Source of the DNA: Anaeromyces robustus
Taxonomy: Eukaryota; Neocallimastigomycota; Neocallimastigomycetes; Neocallimastigales; Neocallimastigaceae
Length of the DNA stretch: 64,000 bases
Assembly: GCA_002104895.1 (NCBI GenBank)
Contig: MCFG01000032.1
Coordinates: forward strand, 127,001 to 191,000
Direction of reading: 5' to 3'
The notes under the pieces: generated by a model
What the model saw: only the letters and a program-made list of their open reading frames with translations
Databases searched by the model: none
What the model was told of the DNA's origin: nothing
In this document: positions 12,953 to 24,597 of the stretch, in pieces
Numbering within the stretch: position 1 is the stretch's first letter
How the letters are laid out: each line of letters opens with the position of its first letter
Program-made: the position numbers and the translations under genes

Positions 12953-15900
12953 TTTGGTAATAATAATTAATTATTTTAATATATTATCATATTCGCATTT
13001 ACTATTCATCATGTGAACTTTATCATTTATAATTTTAATTTTATTTTATGTTATACAGTTATACAACTTATTTTTTTATTTTTTTCTTTTTTACATATTT
13101 ATAAGAGTTAGTATGAACTTTTATTAACGAAATGGGTGATTTTTTTTAAGTTTATTTTTTATTGTTCATTTTCTTTTTTATATATTATATAAAGCCTATT
13201 TATTTTATTTATTTAAATTTATTTATTTATATTTATATATATATTTAGATGTATTATAAATATTTATTATTTATTATTCCTTTTTTTTTTTTTTAAAAAA
13301 AAAAATTTTAAAATTTTAAGTATATTACAATATATATTACAAAAATATATTGCAATGTATATAAATAATTCAATTAATTATATTATAATATATTATCAAT
13401 ATATTACGATTTATAATATATTAATTTATAATATAATCATAATATATGTGGTATAGTAATTTCCTAATTAGGAAAAAACCATAGAATTTTTTTTAAAATA
13501 TTTTATTTTTAAATTTTTAGATAAATTTTATGATTTAATTAAATCATTTCAAAATTATTTTTAAAATTTTTTAAAAATAAATAAATAAATAAATAAAAAA
13601 GGGAAAAATAAATAATAATCAGTAGTTTAAATTAATTAATTCATCTATGATAATAATAAGTATTATGTTTTTAACAGTTGAAAATACTGAGGATTTAATT
13701 AATTACCATTGACTATTAACTTTGAATATATTATAATTATTAACTTTTAATCTTAATAATAATAATAATAATAATATTTTATTATTATTATTGATTAATG
13801 ACTACATTGTATTAATATTGATAATATTAATGATGTAATTACTCTATCAGTGGATAAGTGTAAAAAATATATTTATATATATTATAATTACGAAACTAAT
13901 GACAAAAAAAGGCAAATAATATAACTAAAAATTTCATAATATTGATATTATAAATAATGAATAAATAAAAAAAAAGTTAAAATAGTAGTAAAATATATAA
14001 TAAAACTTTAATATAAGAATCCATTCTATCAATTAATTATGATTAAAAGATTAAAATAATTTTATTTTTATATTTTTGAAAATTTATCTAATAATAAAAT
14101 AAAAAAAGCTAAGTAATTAATAAATATTAATAAAATCACATATAATCAATAAGCATTAAAAAAAAATTAATAAAAAATATAATTAATTCTAATAATCATA
14201 AGTTAAAAGGATAATAGTAATAATAATAGTTAATAACAATAATAATATTTTATCCAATAACTATGTGGTATACAAATAAAAAAATATTATTTAAATCATA
14301 ATCATTTTCATATTAATTGAAATATTATTCATAATAGTTAGGTATTAAAAATCATAATTATGACTAATATATTTTATTGATTAATTCATTTGTTACATTT
14401 CTTAATAATCATTTTTAAATAAACCTAACTTTATACTGTTTTTTTTTTTTAAATATTTTTTTATTATTTATTTTAATTTAAAAAGGTAATCGTTTTATAT
14501 TTTTTTTAAAAAAAATGTTATATTTATATATATATGAGTAGGAAAGTGAAAATCATATTTATATATATATAAAATAATATTTTCATTTGATTTATGATCA
14601 AAATTTTAATAAATACAAAAAATTATATATTAAAAAATTTTTTTGTTAATTATTAATTTTGATCTTTTGATTCTTATTGTTTTATTAAGAGTGAACCTAT
14701 GAAATTTATTAGAGATTATTTGTGTCTTACTCCTTAGACAATAAAAAAAAAAGTGATATATCTATATATATAATTAACTATTTTATTTTATTTTATATTA
14801 TTTTATTTTATAATTATTATTTATTAAGATTAAGATTTGATTATTTTTTTTTATATAATAGCATAAATGACTTTAAATAGTATAAAATTTTTAATTTTTA
14901 TTAGTATTTGCCATGCTCTTCTTTTTTTTTTAAAAAAAAAAAGAAGAGCATTAATTCTGTTAGAAATACAAAAGTTAACTTAAATAATAAAATAATAAAA
15001 TTAAATAAATAAATATCAACAAAACAAAAAAGATAATTCATGTATTTTATGTGTTTATTTTATATATCAAGTAAATATTTTATATTTAAGAAATATTTAA
15101 ATCTCATTTTTTTTTTTTTTTTTAAATTTTTAATTTTTTAATTTTTAATTTTTTAATTTTGTTTGACTTTTTTTTTTTTTTTTAAAAAAAATAAGTTTTT
15201 TTTAAAATTAAATAATATATTATAATTAAAAGTTTGGAATTTAATAATATATGATTCAGCGTAATCTAGAATATAAATAATATATTAGAGTATTTTAAAT
15301 CAATTCATTTTTTAAAATATAGGAATGATTTCATTTGGTGTTTAATAAATAAATAAATAAATAAAAAAAGTTTATAAACAATAATATTAATAAAAAATAA
15401 AATAAAATAAAATTAAATCAGTAATTTTTATTAAAAATATATTAATAAATAAAGTCAATAGTATTATAGAATGTAAAGTAATAAATGATAAAAAAAGGAA
15501 AATGAAATGCATTTATATATAAATCTTAATGTACAATTAATATATAAATATATAAATAAATTAATACCAATATATTTACTTCCAATTTCAAAGTAGTATC
15601 TTATGCAATTCTTTTATCTTAATAAAATATTCCTTTTTATTTATTATTTATTGTTATGTATTAAAAAAATGTTTTATTTTTTTTTTTTTTTTGTTAATCC
15701 TATTTTAATTATTTTTTTTTTTTAAGTAAAGTTATAATAACATCAATAATTTTAATTGTTATCACCAAATCTCATTAATAATAATTAATAATCATTATTA
15801 ATTATATTATTAATTATTTATTTAATCCATTTTTAATTAAATAATATATGTGGCCAATTGAACTTTAACAATTAATATATGTGGCTATTTTATTTATTTA

Positions 15901-18900
15901 TATTGAAAATAAATAAAAAATTCTTTAATAATAATTATTAAAATAAAATAAAATAAAATAATTTGATTTAAATAATGGTATAAATAAATAAATAAATCAA
16001 TAAATAAATCATTTATTTAATTACTATGGTTTAGGTATAAAATATATTATATTATCAATAGTATATATTGAATTAAAATAATATATTCATTATTTAATAA
16101 TAAATATATTATTATATATTATAATATATTATTATTGAGAAGTCATTTTCTTTTTTTTTAAATAATAAAATAAAAAAATTCATTATTAAATAATAAATCA
16201 TAATTAAATAATATATATAATATATTAAAAAGGATTCATCAAAATTAATAAATTAATCATAATTAAATAATATATTGTAATCAAAATACAAAAGCAATTA
16301 TATCATTATATATATTATAAATATATTTTAATAATTAATATATATAGATTAATAATATAAATAAATATATATCACATAAATAAAAGAAATTTTAAAAAAA
16401 AAAGAGTTCTTTTTTTTTAAAATTTATTTTTCGTATCAATAAAATTTATTTAATTAATAAATATTTATTTATTTAATTATTTTATGTAATAATTATTTTA
16501 ATTATGATTTATATATGTGTATATGTGTATATATTACAAAATTTCTAGATTATTTATTTATATTTTTTTATTCCTTTTTTTCCTAAAACTTGAAAAATTA
16601 AATAATATATATTGGTGTCATTTTTTAATTACTCATATACAATTATATTAAATCATATATTAGAATTAATTAGAATAATGGTCATTTGAAATTCATAAAT
16701 TTATTTATATCAACCAAATAAAAGTCATGATCACTTATTTCAATTAATTCAATATATATAAATTAATTGAATAATATATACAACTTGACATTTTTATATA
16801 TATTAAATTTAATATATCATTATTCTAACCATTTTTAATATAATTTTTTTTTTAAAAAAAAATATTTAATACATAAAACATTAATAACTTTGTTAATTAA
16901 GATAAAGAATTAAATAAATAAATAAATAAATAAATAAAAAATTAAATAAATAAATAAGTAATTAATTAATTAAAATAAATATATTATTTAATTATAATTT
17001 AGAAGATTATATTATACATTTATATATTTTTTTATATTAAATCAAATTTCAATTATTTATTTTTTTTTTTTAAACTTTTTTTTTTTTAAATATATTATAT
17101 TATACTAATATTGGTAATTTATAGGTTTTATGTACCATAATTGATTATAATATATAGCCAAAAATGTAGATGTTTGAATTTAATATAAAAGATTGTATAT
17201 ACTTTATTTAAATCTAATATATAATGTAAAAACAAAACAAGAACAAAACATTTTATATATTAATATTAATATTAATATTGATTTTATTTAATTAAATAAA
17301 ATATATAGATATTAATATAAAAGGAGAATATATTTAATATTTATAAATGTTTTATATATATTATATTTAAAAAGCTAAAAATAGAATTGGTCAAAAATGC
17401 AATTCTTATCATGCAGTTTTTTTTTTATTTATTTATTTATTTATTTTTATAATTTTAAAACTTTATAAAAATACAAAAAAAAAATTTTTATATTATATTT
17501 TTTTTTCGTATTTTTTTTTTCTTATTTCTATTATTATATCTAATTTGGATCAATTTTTTTTTTTTACCTTTTTTATTCAATTTTTTTTAATAAAGACTAT
17601 TATCTTTTTATTTTATTATTATTGTTTATAAGGAGCATGGCAGTATTATTATTATTTTTTGTTTATATATTGATTTATTGATTTATTGATTTATTTATTG
17701 ATTTATTTATTTATTTATTTTTTTTTTTTTTTTTTTACTTTTAATAGTAATATTTAAAAAAAAAATAACAATAATATATGTAAATATTTTTGAAATAAAT
17801 AAATAAATAGTTAATAGTTTTTTCTTTTTTATCAAATATTAGTTAAAAACTGTTTAATCCAATTTATAAGATAATTTTATTTTATAATAAATTGTAATAT
17901 ATTTGGAATATAGGAGTATATATTATAAATTATAATAAATTTTATATTATTATATATTTTAAAAAAAAGTCCTGTTGATTTATTAAATATATTATTATAT
18001 ATTAACAATACATTAATAATATATTATAAATGATAGTATATTATTAGTATTTTTAATTTAGTTTATTGATTAAACTCTCTTGTCGTCATTAATCATATGA
18101 ATTACATTAGTTTATTTTTTTGGGTTAATAAAATTAATAATATATTACTTAATATATTTGATTATATTATTAATATATTACTAATTAAAAATAATGATCC
18201 ATTTGGAATTATTATTAAACTACTATAGAAATAGAAATAGAAAGACTTTTTTTTTTTTTTAAATTTTTTTATATAAATTAATTTTTTTTTTTTTTGAAAT
18301 CTTTTAATCATCATATTTCTTTATTTTGTATAAATTTTAAATTTTAATATATATTTATATATATATATTTAATGAGTTAATTTAGTTAATTCTATCTCAT
18401 TCAATAAATTATTAATATATGACTTTATTTTAATATATAATGCATATTATAAATATTATTGGTAATATATGATAATATATATACATCAATATATAAAAAT
18501 ATATTTAATTATTTTATTAAAATAAATTTTATTCAATTAAACTTGTAAAATCTTAAATTATATATTTTTTTTCTTTTTTGAATTTCTTTTTTTCTGAGAT
18601 TTTAACAAATAATATATTATGGCTACATTTAATCATATATTATTAATAAATGACTTTTTATCATCAATTCTTTTTATGCTTCATTTATATATATTACAAT
18701 ATATTATAAATATATTATTTATATATATTTTATTTGAATAATTTTTGTATTATTTATTTTTAATTATTTTTAAATTTTTTATTTAAAAATAAAATTTAAA
18801 AAAAAAAAAAAAATTTGAAATAAAATAATAATAAAATAAAATAATAAATATAATAATAATTAATTAATAATATTAAATATAAAATAGGTTGATTACTTTA

Positions 18901-19704
18901 AACTTATATATTAAAATATATTTATTAGTAATTAAATTTATATCAATTAAAATAATTATTATCATTCAAATATATTATTTAATATAAATCAATAAAGGAT
19001 GACATACTTTTTAATCTGGAAATTTTAATTTTAAAAAAGAGTATATAAAAGTTTTGATTTTCCTCTTTTTTTTTTTTCTTTTTTTTTCCTTTTTTTTTTT
19101 TTTTAAAGTTTAAAAAAAAAAGAGTTATATATATTTTTTATAAAATTATATTAGTAATATTTTTATTTTTAAAAAAAAAATTTTTTGTTTATAAATAATC
19201 TTATATAAAAAAAAAGAAAGAAAAAGATTAACATAAAAAAATAAATAAATTATTGTAAATATTTTAAAAAAGAACAAAGTATTTTGATACTATTTAAAGT
19301 GAAAAAACATTATTCAATATTATCAAATATTATTCAGCCAAAAGTTAAAAAGATAAATTATAAATAGTATTTTTTTTTATATGAATTAAAAGTTTACAAT
19401 AACAAAGAATTAAGAGAAAGAGAATAAAAAATATTTTCAGTTTTTTTTTATTTGAAAAAAAAAAGAAAGAATTACAGTAGAAATTATAATTTTTTTTATT
19501 TGGAATATTTTATTTTTGAAATAAAAAATTAAATAGTGAAAAAAAGATAATAGTGAAAAAAGATATTAATAACTTTTAATATTTTATTAAGTATATTAAA
19601 TTTAAAATAAAAGTTTACTATCTTCCCCCACCCTCAGTTTTTTTATTTTTTAAATTACCAAAATTCTTCAATACAAAAAAGTCACCGTTAAAAAGAAGAC
19701 CAAG
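6272..19704. other. 13.4-kb AT-rich gene desert
   Basis: No credible coding exon, tRNA or rRNA was found on either strand. The stretch consists of A/T homopolymers, (AAAT)n and (AATT)n tracts and recurrent clusters of short dyads of the type TAATATATTA and TCATATATTA, for example near 7440-7690, 11395-11460, 13320-13450, 16030-16330, 17880-18060 and 18390-18740. ORFs at 10101-10343 and 12771-13016 are low-complexity. The part near 19705 must include promoter and 5' UTR of the GATA gene, including the C-rich patch around 19622-19638. Confidence 0.6.
14913..14951. repeat. Perfect short inverted repeat without loop
   Basis: ATGCTCTTC followed by T10 faces A11 followed by GAAGAGCAT. The two arms, about 19 nt each, are exact reverse complements and meet at the T/A junction. 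The GC-containing outer nine bases make the pairing non-trivial. It could be a hairpin, a bidirectional terminator-like element or a fused pair of terminal repeats. Confidence 0.75.
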
Positions 19705-20748
19705 ATGACCAGAAGCTCCAGACAACGTGGAGAAATGGTCTGTACGGTCTGTCAAACAAGAACTTCCCCTCTATGGAGAAGAGGTGATAAGGGTGAAGTT
19801 CTTTGTAATGCTTGTGGTTTATATCATAAGCATCATAAGAAGCCAAGACCAATATCTTTGGCTAATTCTTCTGCTCGTTCATCTAGACGTACGTCTCATC
19901 AAAATAATGAGAATAAAATACAAAATCAACGTTTCCAAAATATTTATCCAAATGTAATGAATTCTTCTATTCGTCCACATTTCCCATTTACAACTGCTAT
20001 CGCTCCAGCATTAACTACAGTTAATGCTACTGGTTCAACGTTAAAATCTGGTAATAATATGTCTCCTAATTTACAACCAAATATGTATAATACCACATCA
20101 AGTATGAATAATATGAATATGTATACTACTTCATCACATTCTATGAGTACACTTTCTCCAACCTTTAAAATGACTTCAGTTGCTTCATCTTCTATGCCAA
20201 TACCAATTAAAAAACCAATGTCATCTTCTTCAGTAGCGTCACCACCATTAAGTCATTCATTATCACCACCATTAAATACTCCACCACTTTTAAAAATGAA
20301 TAATAATAATAATCAAAATAATAATAATAATCGTAAATTACCAATGCCACCAGCACCATTAGCTCAAAAGAATAATTCTGAACATTATTATAATTATAAT
20401 TTATTACCATCAATGGTAAAAGATGAAGATGGAAATGTAAAACCAATGGAAATGGATAGTAGAGATGATAGTATGATGATGTCTGATGAAGATAATAGAT
20501 ATAATCAAAGACCATCTAAGGCATCTATAGCTTCAATTATGAATAGTATGGATACTCCAATAAATAATTATCAAAATCATAAATATGATAACTATAATGC
20601 ACTTCCAACACCATTATCATCTTCACCATCAAATATTAATTCTTCAAATTCAAATTCTTCTATGATGAATTCAAATAATTATGATCATCAAGATATTGAA
20701 GCAGCTCATTTATTAATTAGTCTTAGAAATTGTGAAAAAGTTTGCTAA
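19705..20748 (+). CDS. GATA-type zinc-finger transcription factor
   Basis: A 347-aa intronless protein. Near the extreme N-terminus it has one GATA finger: Cys13-X2-Cys16-X17-Cys34-X2-Cys37, with the 'TSPLWRR' loop and the 'LCNACGLYHKHHKK' helix. The 17-residue loop is the animal/fungal class IVa spacing. The finger is followed by a basic tail ('KKPRPISL'), as expected for binding WGATAR sites. The rest is disordered, with Ser/Thr/Met/Pro-rich and Asn-rich stretches, an acidic patch ('KDEDGNVKPMEMDSRDDS') and a final short helix 'DIEAAHLLISLRNCEK', which may be a cofactor-binding motif. The start follows 'AAGACCAAG' and a C-rich patch about 70 bases upstream. Fungal GATA factors control nitrogen, iron or light responses; which applies here cannot be told. 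The family call is secure. Confidence 0.95.
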   Translation: MTRSSRQRGEMVCTVCQTRTSPLWRRGDKGEVLCNACGLYHKHHKKPRPISLANSSARSSRRTSHQNNENKIQNQRFQNIYPNVMNSSIRPHFPFTTAIAPALTTVNATGSTLKSGNNMSPNLQPNMYNTTSSMNNMNMYTTSSHSMSTLSPTFKMTSVASSSMPIPIKKPMSSSSVASPPLSHSLSPPLNTPPLLKMNNNNNQNNNNNRKLPMPPAPLAQKNNSEHYYNYNLLPSMVKDEDGNVKPMEMDSRDDSMMMSDEDNRYNQRPSKASIASIMNSMDTPINNYQNHKYDNYNALPTPLSSSPSNINSSNSNSSMMNSNNYDHQDIEAAHLLISLRNCEKVC

Positions 20749-21887
20749 ATTTCATCAATTGACCATAGATATGGCTAGAGATTATATTTGCATGTTTTAA
20801 TTATGGACTTTTCACTATACATTAAAAAAAATTTTTTTTTTTATTATATATATATATTTTTTTTTTCGTTGAAAAAAAAATAATAATAATAAAAAATTAT
20901 TTTGATGGATCATTAATAAATAATTTTTACACATATAACTATCATTAATATCCTCTTATTATAATTCAATATCCACTTGTAATATATCTATTGTATATAG
21001 CAAACTTTTTCTTTTTTTTTTTATCATAGAAAGAAAAAAAAAAAAAAAAGAAATAACGAAAATTTTTTTTTTTCAATTTAAACATTTTGATTTTTTTTAT
21101 TAAATTTTATTTAATAAAAAAATAACAATTCATAGTTTTTGGTATTATTTTATATTAAGTTGGAAGAGGCATATTGAGAATATATATAAAAGAAAATCAT
21201 TTTAAGATCCTGAAAGATATTAAACTGTATAAATTTAGATTGAAATTAGAAAAGAAGAAATAATGAAAAATAGGATCGTTAATATCATATCATATAATAT
21301 TATATTATATAATAACTTATATATTCTCATCTACAGTTATATATTTTAATCATTTAAATATTATATAGTTTGTAATATATAAAAATGCAATTTTATTTAT
21401 AATTTTTACATACACATAAATAATAAATAATAATAATAAAAAAAAAAGAGTATATAATTTATTATATATGCTCTATTATTTTATTTTTATGTTTTGCAAA
21501 ATTATCAGATATAATTTTAATATATGAAAAATTATTTTAGATATAGTCTTGTAATCATTAATTATTTTTTTTATATTTTTTTATTTTTTTTTTCAATTAT
21601 TTTATCTTACCTAGATAAAAATAAAAGAAAAAAAAAATTTTTTTTATTTTATATCTATTATTTATCATATAATAGCCTATAATAAAAAAATAAATAAATA
21701 AAAAAAAAGTTAAAATAAAAAAAGTATATATATTTTTTGATTTTGATGTGTTATAATAATGTAAAAAGTATATTTTAATAATTTGTTTTAATTTGTTTTT
21801 CTTTTTCTTTTTTTTTTTTTTTTATTTTCTATTTATTTTTTGGGTTCGGAGGTCGATGACGATAAAACTAGTTGAAAAATAAAACTT
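20749..21887. other. 3' flank of the GATA gene, AT-rich intergenic
   Basis: Poly-A/T tracts and TATA-like words only; no further exon was found. The only unusual piece is a GC-containing segment at about 21842-21868 ('GGGTTCGGAGGTCGATGACG') just before the duplicated tRNA-half unit. Confidence 0.5.
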
Positions 21888-22093
21888 TTCTTAATTTTTT
21901 TTTCTTGTTTTTTTTTATAAGATCTTTCGATAGTTCTAGTTGGTAGAGCTGGTTGACTGTAGAGTTATATATAAAATTTTTTTGTTTTTTTTCTTAATTT
22001 TTTTTTCTTGTTTTTTTTTATAAGATCTTTCGATAGTTCTAGTTGGTAGAGCTGGTTGACTGTAGAGTTATATATAAAATTTTTTTGTTTTTT
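21888..22093 (+). repeat. Tandem duplication (103-bp period) carrying a tRNA-Tyr-like 5' half in each copy
   Basis: Two head-to-tail copies (about 21888-21990 and 21991-22093) match almost exactly. Each contains a 40-nt segment (21924-21963 and 22027-22066) starting CTTTCGATAGTT, with 'TAGTTGGTAGAGC' and ending 'GACTGTAGA'. This corresponds to tRNA-Tyr positions 1-38: acceptor 5' strand, position 8-9 TA, D-arm (GTTC paired with GAGC), and anticodon loop CTGTAGA with GTA anticodon. One extra base precedes the anticodon stem. No matching 3' half (T-arm with GGTTCGA and TCGAAAG acceptor strand) was found downstream, and T-runs flank each copy. It is read as a relic or half-tRNA element rather than a working tRNA gene. 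Confidence 0.7.
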
Positions 22094-22275
22094 ATAGATA
22101 ATTTTTTTTTATTAGTTTATAAATGACCAAGTGATAATTTTAGGGTAGATAATAGAATTAATAATATTGTTAAGGGTTATAAAAGTAGTTCTAATAATTG
22201 GAAACAATAATATAATGTATATAATATCTATAACAGGTACTGAATTTATATATATATATATATATATTTTAATAA

Positions 22276-22584
22276 GTGGAAGAGAACCTGGAGAGGTTGG
22301 TTTTGAATTTACTGAACATTATATGTTGTCTTTTACAGACAACAGGAATGATTAAAAATCATTCAGTAGAGCCGCAGATCGTAACAAGAATGGAGATTTT
22401 GAATTTATATAAGTATCAGAATCAGTCTGACACTTATATTTCTATTCCTTATTCTGTAGACAAATTGTTAAGCTATATTATTAATATCAGGAACGTCAAT
22501 GCTGATAATACAGTAGAACAACCTAGTAGGGTAAATGTCGATCTTATTACCGATCCAAGGTGGAATAGGATAGATCAATCTTAA
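22276..22584 (+). CDS. Short ORF of unknown function, possible element remnant
   Basis: A 102-aa ORF. The part with real coding texture runs from about 22339, after a possible 3' splice site ('TTTTACAG'), to the TAA at 22582-22584, with mixed codons and balanced residues such as 'PQIVTRMEILNLYKYQNQSD' and 'PSRVNVDLITDPRWNRIDQS'. The first 20 residues may be an artefact of reading through an intron or UTR. No family was recognised. It lies 200 bases after the duplicated tRNA-Tyr half and before frame-broken coding sequence, so it may belong to a decayed mobile element. Its GC content is higher than the flanks. Confidence 0.4.
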   Translation: MEENLERLVLNLLNIICCLLQTTGMIKNHSVEPQIVTRMEILNLYKYQNQSDTYISIPYSVDKLLSYIINIRNVNADNTVEQPSRVNVDLITDPRWNRIDQS

Positions 22585-23079
22585 TTTAATTCTCTCTATG
22601 TAGAATTAAAGGTTAGTATGGATTTATTGTTTTTACATATTACTATACTACTTTATAATGTTTCTTACAGTTTTATTTTATGCTAATTTGTAAATATTAT
22701 ATTTTTTTTTTCGGATTCTCCTCAATTAGTATAATAATAAATAAGAACATTCTGGAGTACAGGTGGGCTTCAAATGTGTAGAGATCGAAAAAGATAAAAT
22801 ATGAAATTTATTCCAATATGAATTTTTTCAAATGAGTATTTCCTTCGTTAAATGGGAAAAATTAGAAATTTAACTTCATTTTTTTCTTTCCTTTTTGTTT
22901 ATTTAATATTTTTTTAATATATATATATATATATATATTATTATCCGATTTTTTTTGTATCTTTTATTACTTTATTTATTTTTTTAACATTTTATGTATT
23001 GGATATTTTTTACTTATATATGTAATCAATATAATCAAAACTATATTTCAAATGTTATTATTGTTGTTAAGGTTAATTA

Positions 23080-23579
23080 ATAACATAAACAACCCAAATA
23101 TCGTTAATAATTATAATAATATTAACTCTAATAGTATATCTGACTTTAATAAAACAGCAATAGTTTTATTAATAATTTAAATAATAATATTAGTAATTAT
23201 TTAAATAATAAATTTAATAGTTTAGTAAGTAATTCTTATGTTGAGGGTAAATATTTATTCCAACCTTCCAACTTTTTGGAAAGGCTTAAAATATATTATA
23301 TCTTTCTTAATGGGAGAGTTATAATCATTATGACTAAGGGAAAGAGGAATGGAAGGATCTGTAAAAAAAAAACACAAACTAAATTTAGCAACCTTTTAGG
23401 GGTTCCACTTATGGTAATACTGCTATAATTAAATAAAATCATGTCTATTCTTAAAAATAAAATTTGGTCAGTATTCGTTAGGTTCCCAATCTAAGGAAGA
23501 GCACGTTAATACTTATAATACACTTGGACAAGACAATAGGTTAGGTGTTTCTAATAATGATAATAGCTTTTCTGAATAA
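23080..23579 (+). pseudogene. Decayed coding sequence with frameshifts
   Basis: Non-repetitive sequence with coding texture is spread over different frames. One piece reads 'YVEGKYLFQPSNFLERLK', another 'GKRNGRICKKKTQTKFSNLL', then a shifted piece 'RGSTYGNTAIIK', and finally 'GSQSKEEHVNTYNTLGQDNR' continuing to a TAA at about 23576. Stops and frame changes separate the pieces, so the sequence is broken. The order and Ser/Asn/Gly-rich style would fit a structural or Gag-like protein of a retroelement, but no reverse transcriptase, integrase or LTR is visible. The identity is unknown. Confidence 0.45.
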
Positions 23580-23631
23580 TGATTTAATATTGGAATAATG
23601 TACACTACACCTTAATGAAGTAATCTTTTTT

Positions 23632-23632
23632 A

Positions 23633-23692
<60 letters not shown>

Positions 23693-23720
23693 TTATTTTA
23701 TTTTATTTTATTTTATTTTA
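23632..23720. repeat. (ATT)n followed by (TTTTA)n
   Basis: About 20 ATT units run directly into about six TTTTA units. The tract marks the downstream edge of the element-like mosaic. Confidence 0.9.
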
Positions 23721-24127
23721 TCAATATTTATATATTTTATTTATAAAAATTATTAATAAAAATATTAATATTAGAAAAATAAGTATAAGCAATTTTTGAG
23801 AAATTAAATATTGTAAATAGTATTTTATTATTAAAGATTATTATATTATTTATGTTAGTATATATATTAATAGATTTATAATATAAATTAAAAATATGCA
23901 CTTTAGAGAATAGATTTAAGTAATGATATTATATCTATTATTTTACTGCCTTATATAAATTTATATGTTTGATATGTCTATAAAATTTTAATTTTTGAAT
24001 TATATAATTTATATTTTTTTTGTCAAAATAATAATATTATAGTATTTTATAAACTTTTTTATAATTTATTGTCAATATTATTTTAAAATAACAAGATAAA
24101 GTTAAATATTTATCAAATAATTAATAA

Positions 24128-24295
24128 TATTTTCTATTATTATTAATAAAGTTGTCATATTATGACTTTGCAATTATTATAAATGTTAATTATATATAAA
24201 TACATTTATAGTATTTTCTATTATTATTAATAAAGTTGTCATATTATGACTTTGCAATTATTATAAATGTTAATTATATATAAATACATTTATAG
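24128..24295. repeat. Perfect 84-bp tandem duplication
   Basis: Copy 1 (24128-24211) and copy 2 (24212-24295) appear identical; each contains 'AAAGTTGTCATATTATGACT'. They are followed by three to four copies of a short ATATTATAG word. Identity in neutral AT DNA implies a recent duplication. Confidence 0.9.
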
Positions 24296-24344
24296 ATATT
24301 ATAGATATTATAGATATTGTAGATATTAATAAATTATTATTACA

Positions 24345-24347
24345 ATC

Positions 24348-24440
<93 letters not shown>

Positions 24441-24477
24441 TAATAATAATAATAATCATAATCATAATAATAATAAT

Positions 24478-24526
<49 letters not shown>

Positions 24527-24529
24527 GTA

Positions 24530-24577
<48 letters not shown>

Positions 24578-24597
24578 GTAATAATAGTATAATTATT
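24345..24597. repeat. Interrupted (AAT)n array
   Basis: About 250 bp of AAT units with occasional CAT, TAT and AGT interruptions. No gene reads across it. Confidence 0.9.

Noticed and set aside
21842-21868. Possible 3' half of tRNA-Tyr placed upstream of the 5' halves (a permuted tRNA gene)
   Set aside because: GGTTCGGAGGTCGATG has some likeness to the variable and T-arm region, but no T-stem pairing and no TCGAAAG acceptor strand follow.
22167-22355. 62-aa ORF overlapping the unknown 102-aa ORF
   Set aside because: It crosses an (AT)n stretch and lacks coding texture; the other frame is better.
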